The translations under genes and the position numbers were made by a program. This document shows, piece by piece, positions 17,463 through 26,881 of a DNA stretch of 64,000 nt. The notes under the pieces were generated by a model. It ran no database searches. It had not been told where the DNA came from and saw only the letters and a program-made list of their open reading frames with translations. Position 1 is the stretch's first letter. Every line of letters begins with the position of its first letter. Source of the stretch: Pseudactinotalea suaedae (GTDB lineage: Bacteria; Actinomycetota; Actinomycetes; Actinomycetales; Beutenbergiaceae); contig NZ_WNXY01000003.1 of assembly GCF_009733815.1 (NCBI RefSeq), forward strand, positions 1-64,000, in the 5' to 3' direction.

Positions 17463-17888
17463 GGTCACTCCTTCGGGAGGGCACCATCCGACCGATCGCG
17501 GTCGTCGTCGACCGCAGCCGGTAGGTGCAGGGCAGATCCTTCGTTGGACGCTACTGTCGTGCGGTCGATCAGAGGAGTACGAGTACTCGACGAATCACGT
17601 GCACCGTAGCACCGCTCGAGCGGGTCGGATCCGTGGTGGGGCGGATCGGCGCGGTGCCGGCCATCGGCGGTGACCCCCGAGCGGATCGTGATCGCCGGGG
17701 CCGTGGCCGAGGGCATGGAGCCAGCGCTCGCGATCGCCCACCGCCCTGTGGCGTCACCGCTGTCGTCCCGTGCCCCGGCACGCCCGCGCCGATGCCGCTG
17801 TGGGAGGCTGTAACCGCTTGCATCGCGGCCGCCCGAGGGCCGTGCGTCCGCGACGTCGTCACCGATGCGCCCACGGCAGGGAGGGAAC
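17463..17888. promoter_or_regulatory. Divergent promoter region with a perfect LacI-type operator
   Basis: The 426-bp gap separates the binding-protein operon from the LacI-PmoA fusion gene. At 17809-17822 TGTAACCGCTTGCA matches the LacI-family consensus TGnAAnCGnTTnCA at every fixed position. It lies 67 bp before the fusion gene. A second palindrome, CGAGTACTCG (17580-17589), is about 118 bp upstream of the binding-protein gene. I see no gene in the gap. Confidence 0.65.
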
Positions 17889-19775
17889 ATGAACGGTCCG
17901 CGTCACGCGACCATCGGCGACGTCGCGAAGCTCGCGGGGGTCTCCGTCGCCACGGTCTCACGGGTGATGAACGCCCACCCCGCGGTCAAGCCCGAGACCC
18001 TCGAGCGCGTCCGTGACGCCGCGGCCCAGCTGGACTACGTGCCCAGCAGCGCCGCACGCAGCCTCTCGCTCGGACGGACCCACACGGTCGCCCTGCTGAT
18101 GCCCGACCTGTCGAACCCGATGTTCCAGCAGGTGCTCCGCGGGGCGAACCGCGCGGCCGCTGCCGCCGGGTACCGGCTGCTCGTCAGCGACAGCGTCGAG
18201 GATCCCGAGGCGGAGGCGGACCTGGCGATCGAGGCGCGCCGCCGCTCGGACGCGCTCATCCTCTGCTCCCCCCGCATGTCGCCCCGCGACCTGCGCCGCG
18301 TGCTGTCCGCGACCGAGCCCGTCGTGCTGATCAACCGCGAGGCGGAGGCGGCGGGGGTGCCGTCGCTGGTGGCCGACTACGCCGAGGGGGTACGCATCCT
18401 GGTGCGGCGGCTGATGCGCCACGGCCACCGCTCGTTCGTGTACCTGTCAGGCCCGCCGCGCAGCATCCCGAACAGCGAGCGGGTGCAGGCGCTGCGCGTG
18501 CTCGCGCGTGAGCACGAGGAACTCACGCTCAGCGTGCTGCCCTGCGGCGGCGCGATCGAGGACGGCTACGCCGCGCTGGGTCCTGTGCTGGAGTCCGGGG
18601 CGACGGCGGTGCTCGCGTACAACGACGTCGTCGCCTTCGGCCTCCTCGGCAAGCTCAACGAGGCCGGCGTCGCCGTCCCCGGTGACATCTCGGTCGCGGG
18701 GTACGACGACATCCCGTTCTCGCGCTACGCCACCCCGCCGCTGACGACCATCTCGGTCCCCAAGGAGGAGCTCGGACGGCACGCCTGGGAGGAGGTCGAG
18801 CGGATGCTCGGCGGCGACCGGCGGGGCTCCACGCTCCGCTTCCCGCCGCGGCTCGTCGAGCGAGGCAGCACGGGTCCGGTGCCGCGTGAGCACATGCCGC
18901 CCGCGATCGCCGAGGTGGTCAACCCGGCGCTGGCCTGGCATCGCGACGACGACGACGTCGCGGCCGAGCTCAGTGTCGCCGGCGCGCTGCTCGCTCGCTA
19001 CGAGCGCCGCCCGGTCATGCCCGACGTCTACTCCCCGCGCCCCTACCTGCACCCGCTCTACACCCTCGCCGGCGCCGTGCTCACCGACGCCGGCGCCCCG
19101 GTGCACCGCCATCAGCACGGCATCTCGGTGGCGTTCCCCGACGTGGACGGCATCACCTACTGGGGCGGTCGCACCTATCTCGAGGACAGCGGTCCGGCGC
19201 TGCTGGCCAACCACGGCACCCAGATGTCGACCGAGCTCGTCACCGCGGGTGCCGCCACCGACGAGCGGCTCGTCTGGCACGGTCCCGACGGCGCCCACCA
19301 GCTGAGCGAGCGACGCCGCATCTCGGCCTCGATCCGGGACGACCGCGCGGGGTGGGAGCTGTCGTGGCGCAGTGCGCTGACCGCCGACGACCGTGACGTG
19401 GTCATCGCCAGCCCGGCGGGGAGCGGTCGCCCCGACGCGCGGTACGGCGGCATCTTCTGGCGGTTCCCCACGGTGGAGGGCGTCACGATTCACACGGCCG
19501 ACGGCGACGCGTCGGCGCACGGCGCTCGCTCACCCTGGGTGGCCCTCGTCCACCGCGACGAGACCAGGCCGTGGACGGTCGTGCTGCGCCAGGTCGGTGC
19601 CGCGCCGGTGCCGTGGCACGTCCGCACCGAGGGCTACCTCGCGCTGTGCCCGGCGATCGCCTGGGACGGCCCGGTGCGGATCGCTCGGGGCGAGACCTAC
19701 GAGATCGGGCTCGACGCCGTCGTGCTCGACGACGCCCTGACCCTCGAGGAGATCGAGGGGATCGCGCCTGCCTGA
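17889..19775 (+). CDS. LacI-family regulator fused to a PmoA/DUF6807-like domain
   Basis: The 628-residue protein is nearly twice the LacI length. Residues 1-335 are a complete LacI protein: HTH ATIGDVAKLAGVSVATVSRV with hinge helix, then a periplasmic-binding fold (VALLMPDLSNPMFQQVL; AYNDVVAFGLLGKL; SVAGYDDIPFSRY). Residues from about 345 to the end resemble the PmoA/DUF6807 family, with a His-rich HRHQHGISVAF, YWGGRTY and GGIFWRFP, a predicted beta-sandwich of unknown function. It likely represses the divergent ABC-esterase-kinase operon through the operator at 17809. The added domain may bind or modify the same sugar; that is inference. The ATG at 17889 has AGGGAGGG upstream. Confidence 0.8.
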   Translation: MNGPRHATIGDVAKLAGVSVATVSRVMNAHPAVKPETLERVRDAAAQLDYVPSSAARSLSLGRTHTVALLMPDLSNPMFQQVLRGANRAAAAAGYRLLVSDSVEDPEAEADLAIEARRRSDALILCSPRMSPRDLRRVLSATEPVVLINREAEAAGVPSLVADYAEGVRILVRRLMRHGHRSFVYLSGPPRSIPNSERVQALRVLAREHEELTLSVLPCGGAIEDGYAALGPVLESGATAVLAYNDVVAFGLLGKLNEAGVAVPGDISVAGYDDIPFSRYATPPLTTISVPKEELGRHAWEEVERMLGGDRRGSTLRFPPRLVERGSTGPVPREHMPPAIAEVVNPALAWHRDDDDVAAELSVAGALLARYERRPVMPDVYSPRPYLHPLYTLAGAVLTDAGAPVHRHQHGISVAFPDVDGITYWGGRTYLEDSGPALLANHGTQMSTELVTAGAATDERLVWHGPDGAHQLSERRRISASIRDDRAGWELSWRSALTADDRDVVIASPAGSGRPDARYGGIFWRFPTVEGVTIHTADGDASAHGARSPWVALVHRDETRPWTVVLRQVGAAPVPWHVRTEGYLALCPAIAWDGPVRIARGETYEIGLDAVVLDDALTLEEIEGIAPA

Positions 19776-19825
19776 TGCCGAGCCGCTCGTGCCCTCCGGG
19801 TCACGCTGCGGGCAGCCGGACACCC

Positions 19826-22054
19826 TCAGGCGGTGAGCGGGATCTCGACGGCGGAGCCCGGGTCGAGAGCCACGGTCACGCTGGTCGTGCCGAACCTGAT
19901 GGTCCGCTCCCCCGCGCGCTCGCCCGTGATGCTGGCCTGCGTGAGTCGACCGTCGGCCCAGGCCAGGTCGAGGGTGCAAGGGCCGGGCGTCCGGATGCCC
20001 CGGAGCCGCCCGTTGCGCCACGCGCCGGGGAGCGCCGGGAGCAGGTGGATCGTCTCGCCGTCGGTCTGCACGAGCATCTCGAGGATGGCGGCGGCGCCAC
20101 CGAAGTTGCCGTCGATCTGGAACGGCGGGTGGGCGTCCAGCAGGTTCGGGTAGGTGCGCCGGGTGTCGAGGAGCAGGCGGAGCACCTGGTGGGCGTGGTC
20201 CCCGTCGCGCAGCCGCGCCCACAGCGCGATCCGCCACGCGGTGGCCCATCCGGTCGACTCGTCTCCCCGGTCCTGCAGGCTCACGCGCGCGGCAGCCGCC
20301 AGCGCCGGCGTGCCGTCCGGGCTGATCTGCCGGCTGGGGTAGAGGCCGTAGAGGTGGGACACGTGCCGGTGCTGCTGCTCGGGTGCCTGCGCGTCCCAGT
20401 CCTGCTGCCACTCCTGCAGCTGGCCGTGCGACCCGACCCGGTTCGGGGGCAACCGCTGCGCCGCGGCGCGGATCTCCTCCACCAGCGCGGGGTCGACCTC
20501 GAGGGTCTCCGCGGCCTCGGTGGTCGCCCCGAACAGGTCCCGCAGGATCTGGGCGTCCATGACCGGTCCGGCCACGAGCGAGGTGCCGTGGTGGTGCTCG
20601 TTCTCGGGCGAGATCGAGGGTGAGGTCACCAGCGCGCCGGTGGCCTCGTCGACCACCAGCGTGTCGAGGAAGAACTCGCAGGCCCCGCGCAGCAGCGGGT
20701 AGATCGAGGCGAGGTAGGCGGCGTCGGGTGCGTAGCGGTAGCGGTCCCACAGGTGCAGCGTCAGCCAGGCACCTCCGGTGGGCCACATGCCCCAGCGGGC
20801 GCCGTCGATCGGCGCTGTCGCGCGCCACAGGTCGGTGTTGTGGTGGCACACCCATCCGCGGGCGCCGTACATCTCGCGCGCGGTCCGCTCGCCGCTGACG
20901 GCGATCTCCCGCACCAGCCGGTCCAGCGGTTCGACCAGCTCGGGCAGCGCTGCCGGCTCGGCCGGCCAGTAGTTCATCTCGGTGTTGATGTTGACCGTGT
21001 ACTTGCTGCCCCACGGCGGAGCGGTGTGCGGGTTCCAGATGCCCTGCAGGTTCGCGGGCTGGGTCCCCGGCCGGGACGAGCAGATCAGCAAGTAGCGGGC
21101 GTAGTCCAGGTACAGCGCGGCGAGCGCCGGGTCGTCCTCGGTCTCGTTCCTGCGCAACCGCTCGTCGGTCGGCAGGTCCGAATCGGGGCCGAGGTCCAGG
21201 TGCAGCCGGTCGAACAGCGCCCCGTGAGCGGCGGCGACATCGGCCGCGATCGCCTCGAAGCCCCGCCGCGCAGCCGTGGCCACCTGCTCGGCCGTGACGG
21301 CCGTCGGGTCACCGCTCAGATCGCCGGGACCCACGTAGCTGGTCGCGATCGCGATCAGCAGCGTGACCTCGTCGGCGCCCTCGATCACGAGCACCTCACC
21401 CGCGGCGCGCACGGCACCACCGGTGCTGACTGCGCGCACCCGGGCCGTGAACGTCAACGCTCCCGGCGTCTGCTCGTGCGGGTCGTTGCGGCCCGCGAGC
21501 ACCAGCTCGCTGCCCTCCGCCACGGCTCGTGCGTCCGTCAGCGGGCACGCGAAGCTCAGCCGCGCCGACACCGCACCGGGCGCGGAGGCGGCCAGGTGAA
21601 CGGCGATGACCTGGTCGCCGGGAGAGGCCACGACACGGCGTCGGTGCGTGACGCCGTCGGTCACCACCTCCGAGGAGGCCAGCGCGGTGGCGAGGTCGAG
21701 GGAGCGGCGGCTCTCGCCGTCGTCGGCCACACCGTCGAAGGCGATCACGAGGTCACCGAGCGTCGAGTACGCCGCCTGCTTGAGCGGCCGCGCCATCACG
21801 CCGCGGTCGGTGAGCTGGTCGGCCTCGAGGTAGCGGCCCTGCGCCAGCAGGTCCCGCACCCGCGGCAACGCCTCCGCGGCAGCGGGATTGATCGGGTCGT
21901 ACGGGCCGCCCGACCAGAGCGTGTCCTCGTTCAGCTGCAGCCGCTCGGTCGCGGCGCCGCCGTAGACCATCGCACCGAGCCGGCCGTTGCCCACCGGCAA
22001 CGCCTCGGTCCACTCCGATGCCGGTCGGTCGTAACGAAGGACGCGCTCGGTCAT
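19826..22054 (-). CDS. Glycoside hydrolase family 95 (alpha-L-fucosidase/alpha-L-galactosidase type)
   Basis: The 742-residue enzyme carries the GH95 layout: N-terminal beta domain ([30 protein letters not shown]), then an (alpha/alpha)6 barrel with [36 protein letters not shown] and [17 protein letters not shown]. By comparison with Bifidobacterium AfcA the Asn pair in NINTEMNYW, the Glu in SPENEH and the Asp in IDGNFGG are the catalytic set. There is no signal peptide, so it should act on imported oligosaccharides. It is the last gene of the xylA-xylB operon, overlapping xylB by 4 bp, which suggests fucosylated or L-galactosylated xyloglucan fragments as substrates. Confidence 0.88.
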   Translation of the reverse strand: MTERVLRYDRPASEWTEALPVGNGRLGAMVYGGAATERLQLNEDTLWSGGPYDPINPAAAEALPRVRDLLAQGRYLEADQLTDRGVMARPLKQAAYSTLGDLVIAFDGVADDGESRRSLDLATALASSEVVTDGVTHRRRVVASPGDQVIAVHLAASAPGAVSARLSFACPLTDARAVAEGSELVLAGRNDPHEQTPGALTFTARVRAVSTGGAVRAAGEVLVIEGADEVTLLIAIATSYVGPGDLSGDPTAVTAEQVATAARRGFEAIAADVAAAHGALFDRLHLDLGPDSDLPTDERLRRNETEDDPALAALYLDYARYLLICSSRPGTQPANLQGIWNPHTAPPWGSKYTVNINTEMNYWPAEPAALPELVEPLDRLVREIAVSGERTAREMYGARGWVCHHNTDLWRATAPIDGARWGMWPTGGAWLTLHLWDRYRYAPDAAYLASIYPLLRGACEFFLDTLVVDEATGALVTSPSISPENEHHHGTSLVAGPVMDAQILRDLFGATTEAAETLEVDPALVEEIRAAAQRLPPNRVGSHGQLQEWQQDWDAQAPEQQHRHVSHLYGLYPSRQISPDGTPALAAAARVSLQDRGDESTGWATAWRIALWARLRDGDHAHQVLRLLLDTRRTYPNLLDAHPPFQIDGNFGGAAAILEMLVQTDGETIHLLPALPGAWRNGRLRGIRTPGPCTLDLAWADGRLTQASITGERAGERTIRFGTTSVTVALDPGSAVEIPLTA

Positions 22055-23493
22055 CGGGTCAGGAAGAGCTGCGACGCCTCGGCGTAGCGCTCGCGGAGCC
22101 CGACGGCGGGGTCCTCGACCTCGTACGTCTGCGTCGCGTCGATCTCCCAGACCGGGGCCTCGGCTTCGCCCGAGAGCACCCAGGCGGCCTGGCGGGCGAC
22201 GCCGTCGGCGACGTACTCGCCCGGCTTCGGCACCACGACGGCCCTGCCGAAGACGCTCGGTGCGATCCGCCGAACCGCCTCCGACTGGGCCGCTCCGCCG
22301 ATGAGGATGATCCGCTCGACCGCGACCCCCTGCGCCACGAGCGCATCCATCGCGAACGCCAGCGAGCACAGCACGCCCTCGACGGCGGCCCTCGCCAGGT
22401 TGGCCGGGGTCGTGTTGGCGAGCCGGACTCCGTGGAGCGAGCCCGTGGAGTCGGGCAGGTTGGGCGTGCGCTCGCCCTCGAGGTAGGGCACCAGCACGAG
22501 TCCCTCGGCGCCGGGCGGCGCCGAGAGCGCGAGGTCGGCGAGCTCGGTGTGGGAGACCCCGAGGAGCCGACCGACGGCGTCGAAGGTGCGCGAGCCGTTG
22601 ATCGTGGCGAGCAGCGGCAGGTAGCGACCGGTCGCGTCGGAGAACCCGGCCACGAGACCGCTCACGTCGCGCGTCGGTGTGTCGGAGACCGCGGTGACCA
22701 CGCCGGAGGTGCCGATCGAGACCATCACGTCACCCGGGCGGGCACCGAGGCCGAGGGCAGCGCCCGCGTTGTCACCCGTGCCGGGGCCGATCACCAGGTC
22801 GCCCAGGCCGGCCCGTGCCTGCTCGCCCGGCCCGATCACCGCGGGCAGCCCGACCCGGCGCCCGAAGCCGCGCTCGAGGAGGTCGAACCGGTAGCTGTCG
22901 CTCGCGCCGTCGAAGTAGCCCGTGCCCGAGGCGTCGGAACGGTCGGTCACCAGGCGCGCCAGGCCGTCGGCGCTGAACCCCTCGCTGACGGGCCCGTCGC
23001 CGGCGATCCGCCAGGTCAGCCAGTCGTGCGGGAGCGCGACCGCCTCGACGCGCTCGGCGTTGCTCGGCTCGTGCTCGGCGAGCCAGCGCAGCTTCGTGAT
23101 CGTGAACGAGGCGACAGGGACGATCCCGACGGCGTCGGCCCACGCCTTCTCGCCCGAACCCGGTGTGCCGTCACCGAGCTCGGCGATCAGGTCGCGCGCA
23201 GCCTTCGCCGACCGGGTGTCGTTCCAGAGGAGTGCGTCACGGACCACGGCGCCCTCGCCGTCGAGCGCGACCATGCCGTGCTGCTGGCCGCCGACCGAGA
23301 GGGCTGCGACGTCGTCGAGCCCTCCCGCGGCGGCGCTGGCCTGCTGGAACGCGCTCCACCAGGCGTTCGGGTCGACCTCGGTGGCGTCGGGGTGCTTCGC
23401 CGAGCCGAAGCGCCGTAGCGCTCCGGTCTCGGCATCGCGGATGACGACCTTGCAGGACTGCGTCGAGGTGTCGACGCCGGCGACCAGAGGCAT
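22051..23493 (-). CDS. xylB: Xylulokinase XylB
   Basis: This FGGY kinase phosphorylates D-xylulose to xylulose 5-phosphate for the pentose phosphate pathway. The 480 residues show the phosphate-binding [16 protein letters not shown], the [14 protein letters not shown] and LLWNDTRS segments with catalytic Asp, [30 protein letters not shown], and the second ATP motif [16 protein letters not shown]. It starts nine bases after the xylA stop, and its own stop overlaps the GH95 start (ATGA). Length and motifs match actinobacterial XylB. Confidence 0.94.
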   Translation of the reverse strand: MPLVAGVDTSTQSCKVVIRDAETGALRRFGSAKHPDATEVDPNAWWSAFQQASAAAGGLDDVAALSVGGQQHGMVALDGEGAVVRDALLWNDTRSAKAARDLIAELGDGTPGSGEKAWADAVGIVPVASFTITKLRWLAEHEPSNAERVEAVALPHDWLTWRIAGDGPVSEGFSADGLARLVTDRSDASGTGYFDGASDSYRFDLLERGFGRRVGLPAVIGPGEQARAGLGDLVIGPGTGDNAGAALGLGARPGDVMVSIGTSGVVTAVSDTPTRDVSGLVAGFSDATGRYLPLLATINGSRTFDAVGRLLGVSHTELADLALSAPPGAEGLVLVPYLEGERTPNLPDSTGSLHGVRLANTTPANLARAAVEGVLCSLAFAMDALVAQGVAVERIILIGGAAQSEAVRRIAPSVFGRAVVVPKPGEYVADGVARQAAWVLSGEAEAPVWEIDATQTYEVEDPAVGLRERYAEASQLFLTR

Positions 23494-23502
23494 GAGACGT
23501 TC

Positions 23503-24684
23503 TTAGCCGATCAGGTGGTCGATGGCGAGCTGGTTGAGCTGCACGAAGTGGTACTCGCGCTCCCCGGCGGCGTCGGCGTCGAAGTCCTCGTGGGCGCTGC
23601 GGTCGGCCAGCAGGTCGGCGACGGACTCGCCCTCGGACAGCGTCGGCTCCGAGAGCTCGAGCACACCGCTGGCCGCGAAGGCCTCCTGCACCCGCGGGTC
23701 GGCGCGGTAGGCCTTGGCCTTCTCGGCGAGCAGCAGGTAGGTCTGCATGTTCGCGGCGGCGGACTCCCAGACGCCCTCGATGCCCTCGGTGCGGGAGGGC
23801 TTGTAGTCGAAGTGGCGCGGGCCGTCGTAGCGGGGGCCGCCGCCCGGGAAGCCGTTCTCGAGGAGGTCGACGGTGAAGAACGCCGAGAGCAGGTCGCCGT
23901 GACCGAACGCGAGGTCCTGGTCGAACTTGATCGAGCGCTGCCCGTTGAGGTCGATGTGGAAGAGCTTGTCGCTCCACAGCGCCTGGCCGATGCCGGTGGT
24001 GAAGTTCAGACCCGCCATCTGCTCGTGGCCGACCTCGGGGTTGAGGCCCACGATGTCGCCGTGCTCGAGCTGGGCGATGAAGCCCAGCGCGTGGCCGATG
24101 GTGGGCAGCAGGATGTCGCCGCGGGGCTCGTTCGGCTTGGGCTCCAGCGCGATCTTGAGCCCGTAGCCCTTCTCCTTGATGTAGGCGGCGGCGGTGTCGA
24201 CGCCCTCGGCGTAGCGGTTGAGGGCGGCGTAGGTGTCCTTGACACCGTCGTACTCGGAGCCCTCGCGCCCGCCCCACATCACGAACGTGCTCGCGCCGAG
24301 CTGGGCGGCGAGGTCGATGTTGCGCAGCACCTTGCGGAGCGCGAACCGGCGCACGCCGCGGTCGTTGGAGGTGAAGCCGCCGTCCTTGAAGACCGGGTGG
24401 CTGAACAGGTTCGTCGTCACCATCTCGATCTCGAGGCCTGCCGCGTCGGTGGCGGCCTTGAAGTCGGTCCAGATCTTCTCGCGGGTGGCGTCGTCGGTGC
24501 CGAAGGGCACCACGTCGTCGTCGTGGAACGTCACGGCCCAGGCGCCGAGCTCGGCGAGCTTGGTGGCGTACTCGCGCGGGTCGAGGGCGGGGCGGGTGGC
24601 GGAACCGAACTGGTCGTTGGCGAGCCAGCCGACGGTCCACAGACCGAAGGAGAACTTGTCGTCAGGGGTGGGCTTGCGGACCAT
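23503..24684 (-). CDS. xylA: Xylose isomerase XylA
   Basis: This metal-dependent TIM-barrel isomerase converts D-xylose to D-xylulose. The 393 residues are of the short class I type found in actinobacteria. Motifs include [10 protein letters not shown] at the N terminus, [11 protein letters not shown] with the active-site His, [20 protein letters not shown] with metal-binding Glu, [12 protein letters not shown], and [20 protein letters not shown] with the metal-binding Asp residues. The ATG at 24684 has GGAG six bases upstream; an in-frame ATG further up would add residues foreign to the family. It heads the xylA-xylB-GH95 operon. Confidence 0.96.
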   Translation of the reverse strand: MVRKPTPDDKFSFGLWTVGWLANDQFGSATRPALDPREYATKLAELGAWAVTFHDDDVVPFGTDDATREKIWTDFKAATDAAGLEIEMVTTNLFSHPVFKDGGFTSNDRGVRRFALRKVLRNIDLAAQLGASTFVMWGGREGSEYDGVKDTYAALNRYAEGVDTAAAYIKEKGYGLKIALEPKPNEPRGDILLPTIGHALGFIAQLEHGDIVGLNPEVGHEQMAGLNFTTGIGQALWSDKLFHIDLNGQRSIKFDQDLAFGHGDLLSAFFTVDLLENGFPGGGPRYDGPRHFDYKPSRTEGIEGVWESAAANMQTYLLLAEKAKAYRADPRVQEAFAASGVLELSEPTLSEGESVADLLADRSAHEDFDADAAGEREYHFVQLNQLAIDHLIG

Positions 24685-24783
24685 GGCGGGCTCCGTTGCT
24701 CGAGACCCAGACCGCGCTGCGAGGCCGATCGAGGACCACAGAGTCCTCAGATCCCTCGACGCGTGCGTGGGAGCGGGTTTGTT

Positions 24784-24821
24784 GTTGTTCACAACTTATC
24801 GGGATCGCCGGCCACGGTCAA
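24784..24821 (-). promoter_or_regulatory. xylA promoter with overlapping operator
   Basis: On the minus strand TTGACC (24821-24816) and TAAGTT (24798-24793) have a 17-bp spacer. The inverted repeat GTTGT-TC-ACAAC (24784-24795) overlaps the -10 and the predicted start site, the right place for a repressor. The likely binder is the divergent LacI-type protein, although this dyad is not a classic CG-centred LacI site. The leader before xylA would be about 100 bases. Confidence 0.6.
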
Positions 24822-24872
24822 GATCTCGACGACGGACCGACGGCGGTCCTGCCGCGCGAGCGGGAACGCGCT

Positions 24873-24878
24873 TACCCT
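24873..24878 (+). promoter_or_regulatory. -10 element of the divergent xyl-locus LacI gene
   Basis: TACCCT lies six bases before the ATG at 24885, as for a leaderless transcript. No Shine-Dalgarno sequence is present before the ATG. No clear -35 is visible. Confidence 0.45.
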
Positions 24879-24884
24879 GAGCGC

Positions 24885-25910
24885 ATGCCAGGACCGGTGA
24901 CACTGAGCGACGTCGCGCGCGAGGCCGAGGTCTCGCTCGCGACCGCGTCCCGTGCGATCAACGGCTCCGCGAACCGGACCGTGCGGCCCGAGCTGCGCGA
25001 GCGGGTGCTCGCGGCCGCCGAACGGCTGCACTACTCCCCCGACGCGAACGCGCAGGCGATGGCCCGGGGCCGCACCACCACGATCGGGCTGATCGTCCAC
25101 GACATCGCCGACCCGTACTTCTCCTCGATCGCGGCAGGCGTCACGGCCGCGGCCGACCAGCTCGGGCTCGTCGTGACGCTGCTGACCACGCAGCACCAGC
25201 GGGGCCGTGAGCAGCAGTTCGTCGAGGTGCTGCAGAGCCAGCGCGCCCGCGCGATCCTCATCGCGGGCGGTCGCTACGACGACGCCGACGGCACGGAGTC
25301 CTTGTCCCAGGCTCTCGCCGGCTACATGGCCTCCGGCGGTGCGGTCGCCCTGATCGGCCAGCCGCTGCCGGACGTCAGCACGGTGGCGATCGGCAACACC
25401 AGCGGCGCGATCGAGCTGGCGCAGCGCATGCACGGGCTCGGCTACCGGCGCTTCGGCGTGCTCGCCGGCCCGGAGGGCCACATCACCGCGCGGGACCGAC
25501 GCGACGGCTTCGTGCAGACCCTCGCCGACCTCGGCGCACCCGTGGCCCCGGGAGCGATCGTCGAGTGCGCCTTCACCCGCGACGGCGGCTACGAGGGCAT
25601 GCGTGACCTGCTGAGCCGGGACCTCGCCGTCGACCTGGTGTTCGCCGTCAACGACGTGATGGCGGTCGGCGCCATGGCGGCCGCCCGCGACGCGGACCGC
25701 GAGGTCGGGGCCGACGTGGCGGTCGCCGGGTTCGACGACATCGTCACGCTCCGCGACGTCAACCCGGGGCTGACCACCGTGCGGCTCCCGCTCGACGAGC
25801 TCGGCGCCAAGGCGATCGAGCTCGCCCTGGCCGGTCCAGCTGCCGAGGCCACCGTCGTGGAGGTCGACGGCGAGGTCGTGGTCCGCGCGTCGACACCCCC
25901 TCGGGCCTGA
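24885..25910 (+). CDS. LacI-family transcriptional regulator (probable xylose repressor)
   Basis: The 341-residue regulator has the LacI HTH VTLSDVAREAEVSLATASRAING with the hinge helix PDANAQAMARGR, then the two-lobed sugar-binding domain (TIGLIVHDIADPYFSSIAAGV; FAVNDVMAVGAMAAARD; VAVAGFDDIVTLRDVNPGLTTVRLP). It is divergent from xylA-xylB-GH95 and is the natural candidate for their repressor, with xylose or a xylo-oligosaccharide as effector. The ATG at 24885 lacks a ribosome binding site but has a -10 element at leaderless spacing. An in-frame start further upstream would overlap the xylA promoter and was rejected. Confidence 0.87.
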   Translation: MPGPVTLSDVAREAEVSLATASRAINGSANRTVRPELRERVLAAAERLHYSPDANAQAMARGRTTTIGLIVHDIADPYFSSIAAGVTAAADQLGLVVTLLTTQHQRGREQQFVEVLQSQRARAILIAGGRYDDADGTESLSQALAGYMASGGAVALIGQPLPDVSTVAIGNTSGAIELAQRMHGLGYRRFGVLAGPEGHITARDRRDGFVQTLADLGAPVAPGAIVECAFTRDGGYEGMRDLLSRDLAVDLVFAVNDVMAVGAMAAARDADREVGADVAVAGFDDIVTLRDVNPGLTTVRLPLDELGAKAIELALAGPAAEATVVEVDGEVVVRASTPPRA

Positions 25911-25943
25911 CCCCGGTCAGGGCGCATGCCTCGGGTGGCGTCG

Positions 25944-26122
25944 GTGGGACAGCGCCCACGTCGCCGCAGCGTGCCGCAGCGTCGGTGCGTGAGCGCCCAC
26001 ATTTCCGCAGCGGCGGTGGGACAGCGCCCACAGCGGGCCTCGGCGTGGGCGCTATCCCACCCCCGGTGCACCAGAGTGGGCGCTGTCCCACCGCCGCAGC
26101 ACCCGTGTGGGGGCTGCCGCAC
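25944..26122. repeat. Cluster of palindromic GTGGGACAGCGCCCAC repeats
   Basis: The 16-bp unit GTGGGACAGCGCCCAC occurs exactly at 25944-25959 and 26016-26031. Its reverse-complement forms are at 26045-26060 (one change) and 26076-26091 (exact). Degenerate copies lie near 25987-26000 and 26105-26122. Opposed copies can form large alternative hairpins. The array fills the gap between convergent genes, so it may act as a bidirectional terminator or be a dispersed REP-type element. No gene is seen in the gap. Confidence 0.8.
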
Positions 26123-26161
26123 CGACGCAGGGCGGGGGCCGCAAGAGGCGACCGGCGTGGG

Positions 26162-26881
26162 CTACGGAAGCCGGCTGATCGCCTCGGCGTAACGGTCGAG
26201 GACGATCTCGGCCAGACGCGGATCCGGACCGAGGGGCTGGGTGACGACGTCGGCCCCCACCTCTGCGAGCCGGTCGTAGAAGTAGCCCGGGGCGAGCAGG
26301 AACGCGACCACGACGACGCGGGACGCACCTTCCCGGGCGGTGGCGACGGCCTCGCCCACGGTCGGCTTCGCCATCGCACCGAACCCCACGGTGACCGGGC
26401 CCGGGTGCAGCGCACGGAGCCCGGCGATCACGTGCTCGACGTCACGCGCGGCCTCGGGGCGGCTCGAGCCTGCGGCGGCGACCACGACGGCGTCCTCCGG
26501 TCGCACGCCTGCGTCGCGCAGCCGTTCGGCGGCGATCTCCACCAGCCGGTCGTCGGGACCGAGCGGGGTCGCCGCGACCGCGCGTCCGGCGCCGTCGCCA
26601 CGGTCGGCCACCGCCTCCGCCACGTCGACGTTCACGTGGAACCCGCCCGAGAGAAGCAAGGGCACCACGACCGCATCACGCGACGCTCCGCCGTCGGGCC
26701 TCACGACGTCGGTCACGACATCGGCGACGGCCGGCTCCTGCACGTCGACGAACGCCTCGCGCACCTCGAGGTCGGGGCGGACGGCGCGGACGCCGTCGAG
26801 GATGCCGCGGATCACGGCGCGTCCCTCGGGGTCGTTCGTGCCGTGCGAGCAGCCGATCAGCACAGCGGGGGTGGGGGTCAT
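26162..26881 (-). CDS. Sirohydrochlorin chelatase (CbiX/SirB type)
   Basis: The 239-residue protein has the tandem CbiX fold: VLIGCSHGTNDPEG with the N-terminal metal-binding His, VVVPLLLSGGFHVNVD with the second His, and a degenerate C-terminal repeat ending VVVVAFLLAPGYFYDRLAE. It would insert Fe2+ into sirohydrochlorin to make siroheme, the cofactor of NirB encoded in the same operon; cobalt insertion for B12 is the alternative. Its ATG overlaps the stop of nnaR by 4 bp. It is the last gene of the nitrite cluster. Confidence 0.88.
   Translation of the reverse strand: MTPTPAVLIGCSHGTNDPEGRAVIRGILDGVRAVRPDLEVREAFVDVQEPAVADVVTDVVRPDGGASRDAVVVPLLLSGGFHVNVDVAEAVADRGDGAGRAVAATPLGPDDRLVEIAAERLRDAGVRPEDAVVVAAAGSSRPEAARDVEHVIAGLRALHPGPVTVGFGAMAKPTVGEAVATAREGASRVVVVAFLLAPGYFYDRLAEVGADVVTQPLGPDPRLAEIVLDRYAEAISRLP

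Noticed and set aside
25944-26122. CRISPR array
   Set aside because: The repeats are palindromic, in both orientations and irregularly spaced, with no spacers of constant length and no cas genes.
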